Of a stretch of DNA of 64,000 bases, positions 55,455-63,028 are shown piece after piece. Numbering within the stretch: the first letter of the stretch is position 1; each line of letters begins with the position of its first letter. The position numbers and the translations under genes were made by a program. The stretch lies in contig JAQTNE010000008.1 of NCBI GenBank assembly GCA_028713975.1, positions 62,001 through 126,000 on the forward strand. Direction: 5' to 3'. The DNA comes from Sulfuricella sp. Its GTDB lineage: Bacteria; Pseudomonadota; Gammaproteobacteria; Burkholderiales; Sulfuricellaceae. The notes below the pieces were generated by a model. It saw nothing but the letters and a program-made list of their open reading frames with translations, did no database searches and had not been told where the DNA came from.

Positions 55455-55748
55455 ATGAACACAAGAAACGACACGGACAATGGCCTGTCTATATCATGCG
55501 CCACCTGCAAAGCCTGCTGTTGCAGGCTGGAAGTCATGCTGATAGGCGATGACGGCATCCCGCCGGAATTCACGGTACAGGATCAGTGGGGTGGGTGGGT
55601 GATGCTCCGTCTGGGCGATGGCTGGTGTGCGGCCCTGGATAGAAATACCATGCTGTGTACGATCTACGAGCATCGACCGAACATCTGCCGCGACTACCAG
55701 ATGGGCGAAAGCGATTGTATGGGGGAGCGCTCTGGGCTGGTTGCATGA
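55455..55748 (+). CDS. Small YkgJ-family cysteine-cluster protein
   Basis: A 97-residue protein with SCATCKACCCRLEVMLIGDD (Cys15, 18, 21, 22, 23), WCAALDRNTMLCTIYEHRPN and ICRDYQMGESDC. It is a compact YkgJ-like cysteine protein, likely metal-binding. Several in-frame starts exist upstream to 55368; the ATG at 55455 is chosen because the protein then opens close to the cysteine cluster as in relatives. It precedes the ArsR-rhodanese gene on the same strand. Confidence 0.65.
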   Translation: MNTRNDTDNGLSISCATCKACCCRLEVMLIGDDGIPPEFTVQDQWGGWVMLRLGDGWCAALDRNTMLCTIYEHRPNICRDYQMGESDCMGERSGLVA

Positions 55749-55891
55749 CAAGCGAATGAGCGCTGTCTGCAAGGTGCCAGTTGCCACCTTTCGTGAGCGT
55801 CCGCTGCCGGCCGGAGAAATGCAAGATTGCCGCCAAGAACGGTCAGTAATCGGGTGCCTATGTTTACTAATTAGGCCCAAATTCACAATTA

Positions 55892-55907
55892 TCAAATGAT
55901 TCTTTGA
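55892..55907. promoter_or_regulatory. TCAA-N8-TTGA operator, site 1
   Basis: TCAAATGATTCTTTGA lies about 75 bp upstream of the ArsR-rhodanese gene. A TATAAT at 55939-55944 is a likely -10 for that gene. The same TCAAAT-N-AT-N3-TTGA pattern occurs before dsrE and tauE, so it is a candidate binding site for the ArsR-family regulator. Confidence 0.55.
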
Positions 55908-55981
55908 TTGTAAAGTGAATGAACCAAACAGAACTAGATATAATTGGTTAGTGGTTAACTTTTCTCCGCTTTATTATTTCT

Positions 55982-56641
55982 ATGGACACTATTGCGCCTA
56001 AAAAGAAGCTCTTCGAAAATTTCGCCCGTGTCGCGAAGGCGCTTGCAAGCGCCAATCGGCTTGAATTGCTGGAAGCGCTTGCGCAAGGCGAACGAAGCGT
56101 AGATGGGTTGGCTCAGGCAAGTGGCATGTCTGTCGCCAATACTTCACATCACCTTCAAATCCTGCGTGAAGGCGGGTTGGCCCAGTCGCGCAAGGAGGGA
56201 ACCCAGGTCATCTACAGCCTGACGGATGAAAAAATTCTCTCGCTGTTAGCGGATATCCGCTATGTAGCGGAACGGCACCTGGCCGAAGTGGAGCGCATCG
56301 TGCGCGAGAATTTCGAGAGCAGGGACAGCCTCACCCCGGTTCGCCGCGATGAGCTTTTGGGGTTGGTAAAATCCGGGGTGGCGATGGTGATTGATGTTCG
56401 CCCTCCTGCCGAATATGATGCAGGCCACATTCAAGGGGCGGTCAATATTCCTCTTGAATTCCTGCCGAAACGCTTAAGTGAATTACCCCACGACCAAGAG
56501 ATTGTTGCTTACTGTCGAGGCCCCTATTGCATGCTGGCCTTCGAGGCGGTGGAACAATTGCGTCAGCACGGCCATCGCGCTCGCCGATTGGAAGATGGCT
56601 TCCCGGAATGGAAGGTGGATCGCCTTCCAATAGACAAATAA
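55982..56641 (+). CDS. ArsR-family regulator fused to a rhodanese domain
   Basis: A 219-residue fusion: an ArsR-type winged helix-turn-helix (about 15-95, SVDGLAQASGMSVANTSHHL) and a C-terminal rhodanese domain (about 120-215) with active-site Cys178 in AYCRGPYCML; Cys183 is nearby. It probably senses sulfane sulfur or persulfide through the rhodanese cysteine and releases its operators. It heads a module with DsrE-like and TauE-like genes, each preceded by a matching palindrome. Confidence 0.88.
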   Translation: MDTIAPKKKLFENFARVAKALASANRLELLEALAQGERSVDGLAQASGMSVANTSHHLQILREGGLAQSRKEGTQVIYSLTDEKILSLLADIRYVAERHLAEVERIVRENFESRDSLTPVRRDELLGLVKSGVAMVIDVRPPAEYDAGHIQGAVNIPLEFLPKRLSELPHDQEIVAYCRGPYCMLAFEAVEQLRQHGHRARRLEDGFPEWKVDRLPIDK

Positions 56642-56730
56642 GCCTTCGTTATTTCTCCCGGTAGTAATTAGACCGTTACCCATCCAAAAATTTGATTTGA
56701 CTGTTTTGTGGTTATCGACGCATACTATAT

Positions 56731-56746
56731 TCAAATTATCGTTTGA
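56731..56746. promoter_or_regulatory. TCAA-N8-TTGA operator, site 2
   Basis: TCAAATTATCGTTTGA lies just downstream of a TACTAT -10-like element (56723-56728), with TTGACT at 56697 as a possible -35. A repressor bound here would block the promoter of the DsrE-family gene. Confidence 0.55.
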
Positions 56747-56831
56747 ACGCTTGTTTGCTGTGATCGTGAGGGAGGGAGATGCGTACACCCAAGCCTTAAT
56801 CCGGATTTAAGCCATTCTCAAGGAGTCCATG

Positions 56832-57182
56832 ATGAAAACTCTGCTCATTCTCAATGATCCGCCCTATGGCACCGAGCGCAGCTACAATGGCTTTCGCCTG
56901 GCGCGGGCACTGTCCAAGCACGAAGGCAATGAAATCCGCGTGTTCCTGCTGGGTGACGCCGCGCTGTGTGCCAAGGCAGGGCAAAAGGTGCCGCAAGGCT
57001 ATTACAACATTGAGTTCTTCGCCCAAAGCGTTCTTAAGCACGGCGGACAAATTGGTGTCTGCGGCATGTGCATGGAAGCGCGAGCGTTGCGCGACGAGGA
57101 ATTGATTTCGGGTGCACAACGCTCCACCCTGGAGCACCTGGCAGAGTGGACGGAATGGGCAGACAAGACACTGGTATTTTGA
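56832..57182 (+). CDS. DsrE/DsrF-family sulfur-relay protein
   Basis: A 116-residue DsrE-fold protein, MKTLLILNDPPYGTERSYNG, with cysteines at 46 (GDAALCAKAG), 77 and 80 (GVCGMCMEARAL). The CGMC pair resembles the active region of DsrE/YchN-like proteins that carry sulfane sulfur as protein persulfide. AAGGAG 6 nt before the ATG at 56832 favours this start over the ATG three bases earlier. Expression is probably set by operator site 2. Confidence 0.85.
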   Translation: MKTLLILNDPPYGTERSYNGFRLARALSKHEGNEIRVFLLGDAALCAKAGQKVPQGYYNIEFFAQSVLKHGGQIGVCGMCMEARALRDEELISGAQRSTLEHLAEWTEWADKTLVF

Positions 57183-57204
57183 AGGTTCTTTTTTTGCCTA
57201 TTAT

Positions 57205-57220
57205 TCAAATAATCAATTGA
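57205..57220. promoter_or_regulatory. TCAA-N8-TTGA operator, site 3
   Basis: TCAAATAATCAATTGA lies 34 bp before the TauE-family gene, between it and dsrE. With the following TTGT it matches site 1 at 16 of 20 positions. Confidence 0.55.
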
Positions 57221-57253
57221 TTGTTGTTAACATTTTGTTAGAGTGAAAAAACT

Positions 57254-58048
57254 ATGATTATTCTCGCTATGCTCGCCGGTGCCGCAACCGGTATCGTGCT
57301 TGGGCTGCTCGGTAGCGGCGGTTCCATCATTGCCGTGCCGGCGCTCTTGTACCTTCTGCACGTGGAGCCCAAACAGGCCATTGCCATGAGCCTTGGCATT
57401 GTCGCCATCACCGCCACCATCGCGGCTTGGGACAACTGGCGGCGCGGTAACGTGGATGTCAGGGTGGCTGCGGTGTTCGGCATGTTCGGGGTGGTCGGCA
57501 CCTTCGGCGGAACGCGGCTTGGCGTGCATGCGCCGGTGGTGCTCCAACTGGGGTTATTCGCTCTGGTGATGCTTGCCGCCGCCTGGAGGATGCTGAAGAC
57601 GAAAAAACAGCCGGCAGTGCAGGCGACGCAACTTGCAGGGGCGGGTGGCCCTGGCATTTACATCGACGAAAATGAGAACATTAAGGCGCATCTGGGCCAG
57701 ATTGCCTTGCTCGGCATTGGCGTCGGTGTGCTAACCGGCTTGGTCGGCGTGGGTGGCGGCTTCCTGATTGTACCGGCGCTGGTGCTGCTATCCGGCATCC
57801 CGATGAAAACCGCCGTCGGCACCTCGCTTGCTATCGTCGCCGCCAACTCATCCACCGGCTTCGCCGGTTATCTGGGTGTAGTGCCGGTGGATTGGGAGAT
57901 GATGGCTTCCTTCACCACGGTGACGGTGGTCGGCAGCTTTGCTGGCACGCGCTTGGCCCACCGTTTTTCGCAGGAAACATTGAAGCGCAGCTTTGGCGTG
58001 TTTCTGGTGTTCGTTGCGACCTATATCTTGCTCAAGAGTGTGCTTTAA
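57254..58048 (+). CDS. TauE/SafE-family membrane permease
   Basis: A 264-residue protein with about eight transmembrane helices and two related halves ([20 protein letters not shown] and [20 protein letters not shown]), the TauE/SafE duplicated pattern. Family members export sulfite, sulfoacetate or thiosulfate. With the rhodanese regulator and DsrE next to it, export or import of a sulfur oxyanion is likely; the direction and substrate are not known. Confidence 0.87.
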   Translation: MIILAMLAGAATGIVLGLLGSGGSIIAVPALLYLLHVEPKQAIAMSLGIVAITATIAAWDNWRRGNVDVRVAAVFGMFGVVGTFGGTRLGVHAPVVLQLGLFALVMLAAAWRMLKTKKQPAVQATQLAGAGGPGIYIDENENIKAHLGQIALLGIGVGVLTGLVGVGGGFLIVPALVLLSGIPMKTAVGTSLAIVAANSSTGFAGYLGVVPVDWEMMASFTTVTVVGSFAGTRLAHRFSQETLKRSFGVFLVFVATYILLKSVL

Positions 58049-58131
58049 GGAAGTGATAGTTCATTTTCCTTAACCTCAAATGAAGGAGTGCCATGCCTGA
58101 GCCATTAAATTACTACTGTCCGCGCATAAAA

Positions 58132-58159
58132 AATGGCCACCGTTCTCACGGTGGCCATT
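58132..58159 (-). terminator. Intrinsic terminator of the peroxiredoxin gene
   Basis: The stem AATGGCCACCG / CGGTGGCCATT has a 6-nt loop and is followed on the minus strand by six T residues. It lies about 110 nt beyond the peroxiredoxin stop codon. Confidence 0.85.
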
Positions 58160-58270
58160 GATGTGTCTACTGCTATTTTAAATGGTGTTAAGCCATGTAT
58201 TTAACTCATTCTTGCGCTGATTGGCAAGGTTTATACACAGTACAGCCAGTCATTGGTTAACAACTGAGAA

Positions 58271-58873
58271 TTACAACTCACCAGCGTGTTTAGCCAGATA
58301 ATCGGCCACGCCCTTGGTGTCGGCTTTCATGCCGGATTTACCTTTGCTCCAGCCGGCAGGGCAGACTTCGCCGTGTTGTTCGGTGAATTGCAGGGCATCC
58401 ACCATGCGCAGCATTTCATCAATGTCGCGACCCAGAGGCAGGTCATTTACCACCTGGTGGCGCACGATCCCGTTCTGGTCGATCAGGAAGGAACCGCGGT
58501 ATGCCACGCCTCCAGCGGCTTCCACATCATAGGCCTTGCAGATTTCGTGCTTGATGTCGGCCACCAGCGGGTAAGCCACCTTACCGATGCCGCCGTTGTT
58601 GACCGGGGTGTTTTTCCAGGCCAGATGGGTGTAGTGGGAGTCGATCGAAATGCCGATCACTTCTGTGTTGCGCTCCTGGAAGTCCTTCAGGCGATGGTCG
58701 AAGGCGATCAGTTCGGATGGGCAGACGAAAGTGAAGTCCAGCGGGTAAAAGAATATCACCGCGTATTTGCCCTTGATGTGGGTCTTGAGGTTGAAGCTTG
58801 CTTCAATGTTGTTATCGCCCATTACGGCGGCGGCAGTGAAATCGGGTGCGGCATTGCCTACGAGAACAGCCAT
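58271..58873 (-). CDS. Typical 2-Cys peroxiredoxin (AhpC/Prx1 class)
   Basis: A 200-residue thiol peroxidase that reduces hydrogen peroxide and organic peroxides. The peroxidatic Cys51 is in YPLDFTFVCPSE and the resolving Cys171 in GEVCPAGW, so it is the typical dimeric 2-Cys type. No ahpF is adjacent, so thioredoxin is the likely reductant. It ends at a strong terminator and may also be reached by read-through from the VWA gene 81 nt upstream. Confidence 0.93.
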   Translation of the reverse strand: MAVLVGNAAPDFTAAAVMGDNNIEASFNLKTHIKGKYAVIFFYPLDFTFVCPSELIAFDHRLKDFQERNTEVIGISIDSHYTHLAWKNTPVNNGGIGKVAYPLVADIKHEICKAYDVEAAGGVAYRGSFLIDQNGIVRHQVVNDLPLGRDIDEMLRMVDALQFTEQHGEVCPAGWSKGKSGMKADTKGVADYLAKHAGEL

Positions 58874-58954
58874 GTTTTTCTCCTTGGTTGGCGGGTTGAG
58901 TTTAGAACTTGTCTAAATATTGCACCAATTTTTAATTGGTGTCAAATTATTTGT

Positions 58955-61063
58955 TCAGCAAGTCAGCCGCCGGTAGATGTCGCTGACTTTGAATGGCAGT
59001 TCCCTGATTTCGCTCACCACAGTGTAGTTGACTGCCCCGTACATGTGGGGCAGGTAGTCGCGCCCCTCAGTGTCGATGGTGATACAGAAGGGGTGGATGC
59101 CGTTGCGCTTGGCTTCTATCAGAGCCATGCGCGTGTCTTCGATGCCGTATTGGCCGCGGTAGCCGTCATGATAGTCGTCGGGCTTGCCGTCGGACAGCGT
59201 GATCAGCAGCCTGGTGCGGGCGTTGATCTGATTGAGCAGGGCGGTGAGATGGCGGATTGCGACGCCCATGCGGGTGTACTCCTGCGGCGCGATGCCGGCG
59301 ATGCGCTGCCGTACAAGTTCGCCATAGGGCTCGTCGAAATTTTTGATGCGGTAGATTTCACAGCGCTTGCGCGTGGTGCCGGAAAATCCGTAAATGGCAT
59401 AGCGGTCACCCAGCAGTTTCAGGGCTTCGCATAGCAGCACCAGGGATTCGCGCTCGGCGTCATTGATCCAGCCCTTGGTGCTGCCGCTCATGTCGACCAT
59501 GAACATAACGGCGATGTTGCGCTGGCTACGATGCATGCGCATGAACAGGCGGTCGCTCATTTCGCTGCCGTCGCGGGCATCGGCTAGGGCTTCCACCAAG
59601 GCGTCAATATCCACTTCATCGCCGGATGTTTCGCGTTTCAATAAGCGGTTCTCATCGCGCATGGCTTCGAAGGTGCGGCGCAATTGCTTGGCCAGGCCGC
59701 TGTATTTTTCCAGAGTTTTTTGTGCGAATCCGTCATTCAACGGTTTTACCTCTGTTTCGCGCAGCACGCACCAATTCTTGCGGTAGTGTTGACGGCCAAA
59801 ATCCCATTCTGGATAAAGGCTGGCGCCTTCTTCATGGTAGGTTCCCTGCCACACCGTGTCGGAATCGAGCTTTTTTTCTTCGAATAGACTGGAGTCATAT
59901 TCGCCCGGGCCGGCAGGAACCAGATATTCAGCGGGGATTTCGCCGAGATCGAGATAGATCGAGGTGAGCAGTTGGATGATGCTGTCCGGCGGAGTGGTCG
60001 GTGCATCGTCCAGTGTGATCTCAAAATTTGGCAAGTTGCCGTGATTTTCTTTCGCAATTTTAATTTTGAAGTGCGAATTGCTGTCGCGGACTTCACTCTG
60101 AAATTTTTCCAGTTCGCGGGTCAGATTGACCCGTAGCAGGATTTTCTCGCGCTCTATTCGCGCAGCCGCTTTGGCGGCCACGGCGTCCGGCCTCAATTCG
60201 CACTGGTAACAGACTACGTCAGGCACCACGCCGGGATAAGCTTGCGCCAACAGGCGCAGGCTGTCTGAGACGCCAGCTTCCGGTCGAGCCAGATCGGCAG
60301 CATGGGATTCCCAGCCGGGCGAGAGCTTATCGCCGGATTCAGCTTTGAGCCGTTGCATGTCGCGGTACAGCCCCGGCAGTTCGCGGCTGATGCAGGCTTC
60401 CAGCCGCAAGGTTTCCAGTGCATGGAATTGTTTCAGTGCCTTGTCATGATCAGGGTATTCGGCAAGTGCCGAATTCAGGTCGGCGCGGAAGCTGCCGAAC
60501 CGGGTTTGCGCCCAGAGGATGACCACCATGGCTTTGCACAGCTTGAAATTGTCTTCTGATCGCAGCATTTTTGCGACCACAGCGGGCAGGAATAGGGTTT
60601 CGCTGTCGGTGTAGGCCGCATCGCTTTGTTCCAGCTTGAGGCTCCGCCCTGACAGGCCGCGTATGAAGGTTAGCAGGATGCCGCCAATTTCATCGAATAG
60701 TGCGCCGGCAGCGTGTTCGTGACTAAGCTGGGCGTAATTATCTATTTCGTTAATGACCTTGAAAGCAGGACGTGAACCCGCCCGGTCATAAGTGTCCATG
60801 GCATGCAGCGCCCAAGCTTCGATCATGTGCCGATCCATTCGGGTAATCCGGGTAACAGCGCGAAGAGCGAACTGGTGGGCGATCTGGATATTGGTGGTGG
60901 CGATGCGCCGCACCCAGCTGAGCAGGAAGTCCTGGTCTTCTCGCGGCAAGGCGGCAATGGAAGCAGCTAGCTTGTCCACATGGATGAAGGTGAATTCCAC
61001 CTCCAGCAACAGGCCAAGGGCTTGCTCGATCTGTGCGGCTGATAACGGGGTGTTATCTGCCAT
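58955..61063 (-). CDS. VWA-domain protein, NorD/CbbO-like
   Basis: A 702-residue cytoplasmic protein with a long helical N-terminal region and a C-terminal von Willebrand A domain carrying the MIDAS motif DMSGSTKGW (near residue 520). NorD and CbbO proteins work with MoxR-type AAA+ ATPases to activate NO reductase or RuBisCO. Here the ATPase gene is 3 nt upstream, but neither nor nor cbb genes are in sight; the nearest enzyme is AprA. The target is therefore an open question. Confidence 0.85.
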   Translation of the reverse strand: MADNTPLSAAQIEQALGLLLEVEFTFIHVDKLAASIAALPREDQDFLLSWVRRIATTNIQIAHQFALRAVTRITRMDRHMIEAWALHAMDTYDRAGSRPAFKVINEIDNYAQLSHEHAAGALFDEIGGILLTFIRGLSGRSLKLEQSDAAYTDSETLFLPAVVAKMLRSEDNFKLCKAMVVILWAQTRFGSFRADLNSALAEYPDHDKALKQFHALETLRLEACISRELPGLYRDMQRLKAESGDKLSPGWESHAADLARPEAGVSDSLRLLAQAYPGVVPDVVCYQCELRPDAVAAKAAARIEREKILLRVNLTRELEKFQSEVRDSNSHFKIKIAKENHGNLPNFEITLDDAPTTPPDSIIQLLTSIYLDLGEIPAEYLVPAGPGEYDSSLFEEKKLDSDTVWQGTYHEEGASLYPEWDFGRQHYRKNWCVLRETEVKPLNDGFAQKTLEKYSGLAKQLRRTFEAMRDENRLLKRETSGDEVDIDALVEALADARDGSEMSDRLFMRMHRSQRNIAVMFMVDMSGSTKGWINDAERESLVLLCEALKLLGDRYAIYGFSGTTRKRCEIYRIKNFDEPYGELVRQRIAGIAPQEYTRMGVAIRHLTALLNQINARTRLLITLSDGKPDDYHDGYRGQYGIEDTRMALIEAKRNGIHPFCITIDTEGRDYLPHMYGAVNYTVVSEIRELPFKVSDIYRRLTC

Positions 61064-61066
61064 GTG

Positions 61067-61873
61067 TTAGAACAGCGAGGAAGAGAGTTCCTGGATCGCG
61101 GCCAGCATTTCAGCGTCGTCGGTAATTGCCTGGGCGATGGCGCTGCGGCAGGCGGCAATCGGTGCTACGCCGGAAACGATGAGTTTTGCCGCATGCACCA
61201 GCAAGCGCGTGCTGGCGCCTTCTTCCAGGCCGCTGCCTTTGAGGTTGCGGGTCATGTGGGCAAATTTCACCAGATTCTCGGCTAGATCGGCGTCCACCGC
61301 AGATTCATGGACGACAATCTTGCGTTCCAGTTCCATGCTTGGGTAATCGAATTCCAGTGCGACGAAGCGCTGGCGTGTGCTCTGTTTGAGATCCTTGAGC
61401 ACGCTTTGATAGCCGGGGTTGTAAGAAATCGCCAGGCAGAAATCAGCATTGGCTTCAAGCAGTATGCCGAGCTTTTCCATAGGCAGGACGCGGCGGTCAT
61501 CGGCAAGCGGGTGAATGACCACCATGGTGTCTTTGCGGGCTTCGACGATTTCATCCAGGTAGCAGATTGCTCCGGCGCGCACCGAGCGTGCCAGCGGGCC
61601 ATCTACCCATACGGTTTCTCCGCCTTTGACCAGAAAGCGCCCGACCAAGTCGGAGGCCGTTAGATCATCATGGCAGGAAACCGTGATCAACGGGCGTTTG
61701 AGGCGCCATGCCATGTATTCCATGAAGCGCGTTTTACCGCACCCGGTTGGCCCTTTGAGCAGTATCGGCAGCTTGTTTTGGTAAGCCGCTTCAAAGATGG
61801 CGATTTCATCGCCAGTTGCCTCGTAATAAGGCTCCGACTCGATGAAATGTTCCTCAGGGGCGAGTGCTTGCAT
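61067..61873 (-). CDS. MoxR-type AAA+ ATPase, NorQ/CbbQ-like
   Basis: A 268-residue AAA+ ATPase with Walker A GPTGCGKT (41-48), Walker B ICYLDEI (103-109) and sensor-1 region AISYNPGYQ. NorQ/CbbQ ATPases pair with a VWA partner to remodel or insert cofactors into enzymes. GAGG overlapping the upstream stop precedes its ATG. It sits in one operon with the YkgJ-like and VWA genes, directly downstream of aprA. Confidence 0.9.
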   Translation of the reverse strand: MQALAPEEHFIESEPYYEATGDEIAIFEAAYQNKLPILLKGPTGCGKTRFMEYMAWRLKRPLITVSCHDDLTASDLVGRFLVKGGETVWVDGPLARSVRAGAICYLDEIVEARKDTMVVIHPLADDRRVLPMEKLGILLEANADFCLAISYNPGYQSVLKDLKQSTRQRFVALEFDYPSMELERKIVVHESAVDADLAENLVKFAHMTRNLKGSGLEEGASTRLLVHAAKLIVSGVAPIAACRSAIAQAITDDAEMLAAIQELSSSLF

Positions 61874-61882
61874 GGTGTAGCC

Positions 61883-62794
61883 TCAATCGCAACCGCATTC
61901 AGGATGGTCATAGGGTGAATCTGGTGCCGCTGGTGCCGGTTCGCTGGACACCAGGCCGGCGGCTTCACGTTCCTGTTTTCTGGCCAGACGCTTGTCATAG
62001 GCATCGTTCTTCAGGGTGATGGTTTCTTCACTGAACATCACTTGCCTGAGGAAGCGGAAGCCGAATTGCATGAGTTCAATTTCATTTTCGGCGAGCGTTT
62101 TTTTGAGGTCGTCGGGCAGGTCATACACTTCGTTGAAGGTATCGCTGGTGACGAAACCGCGGAAACGATCCAGATCGTAGCAGGCCATGAAAAACAATTG
62201 CAGGCTGCGCTTGGAGGGCGTTCCGACGGTTGGGCCGGAGGATTTCTTCTTCAGTACCAGCTGGCGCCAGCCGCGACCTTGTACGTCATAGTCGTCCAGC
62301 CCTTGCTCCTTGCGGTATTCGTCAATCGTCAGGGAGCGATTCTCCTTGTGTCCCATGCAATGCGCTTCTTCAACCAAGGCATAGGAATCGGTGTCGATGT
62401 ACTCCTCCTGCTTGCGCATGGAAACCAAGGCGACAGGGTAGTAGCGGCAGGCGGTGGGGCGGTCTTCATAGACGCTACACCCTTCGTCGGTCATGAACTG
62501 GCAGGCGGTGCCGCCTTCGACGGGCTTGAATTTGACGCCGGCGATACTGTCCTTGTCCATTTCGTAGGGCTCGGTAAAGCCCAGCAGGAATTCGCCGGAG
62601 GTCAGTTCCAGGCGATTTTTCAGGCGCAGGATATCGTAGGGGGTCAAGGTGATGTCAATATTTTTGCAGCAAGCATTAAAGCAGCTGATTTCCTTGTGGC
62701 AACGGAACTGGATGACCTTGGAGCCGTCGTAGGAGGTGGGCACCACCGGGCTCTGGACAAAGGGTGAATCCTTGATATCAACAGTATTTTCCAT
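61883..62794 (-). CDS. YkgJ-like cysteine-cluster protein next to aprA
   Basis: A 303-residue protein with an N-terminal Cys cluster (RCHKEISCFNACCKNID: Cys32, 38, 42, 43), then ACQFMTDEGCSVYEDRPTAC, the YkgJ family signature, and a C-terminal helical region ending DHPECGCD. It probably binds iron, an Fe-S cluster or zinc. GAGGT precedes the ATG at 62794. It is the first gene of a tight operon with the MoxR ATPase and VWA protein, suggesting a metal-cofactor role. Confidence 0.8.
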   Translation of the reverse strand: MENTVDIKDSPFVQSPVVPTSYDGSKVIQFRCHKEISCFNACCKNIDITLTPYDILRLKNRLELTSGEFLLGFTEPYEMDKDSIAGVKFKPVEGGTACQFMTDEGCSVYEDRPTACRYYPVALVSMRKQEEYIDTDSYALVEEAHCMGHKENRSLTIDEYRKEQGLDDYDVQGRGWRQLVLKKKSSGPTVGTPSKRSLQLFFMACYDLDRFRGFVTSDTFNEVYDLPDDLKKTLAENEIELMQFGFRFLRQVMFSEETITLKNDAYDKRLARKQEREAAGLVSSEPAPAAPDSPYDHPECGCD

Positions 62795-62973
62795 TAGTTC
62801 TACCTCGTTGTTCACTGCAATAAAAACCAAAACGATTCGACTCTGTCAGTAGTGCAGAGTTGCATTAAATTCAATAATCTTGCCGGCCAGATGAGTGAGG
62901 TCGGTCTTACAGAATGTCGGTTTGCCGAATAACAGCTGTTTGTGTTCAAGCTAACAATCGTTACGCCAGAAAT

Positions 62974-63003
62974 AAAAACCGGGCACCTTACGGCGCCCGG
63001 TTT
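62974..63003 (-). terminator. Intrinsic terminator of aprA
   Basis: The minus strand reads AACCGGGCGCC, a 5-nt loop, then GGTGCCCGGTT followed by TTTATTT. One A-C mismatch interrupts the stem. It lies 25 nt after the aprA stop and separates aprA from the YkgJ-MoxR-VWA unit. Confidence 0.85.
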
Positions 63004-63028
63004 CATTTACTACACTGTTCGCGGTGCC

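Noticed and set aside
58093-58161. 22-codon ORF with AAGGAG before its ATG
   Set aside because: It ends inside the peroxiredoxin terminator hairpin and its length and composition give no sign of a real protein; noted only because of the good ribosome-binding site.
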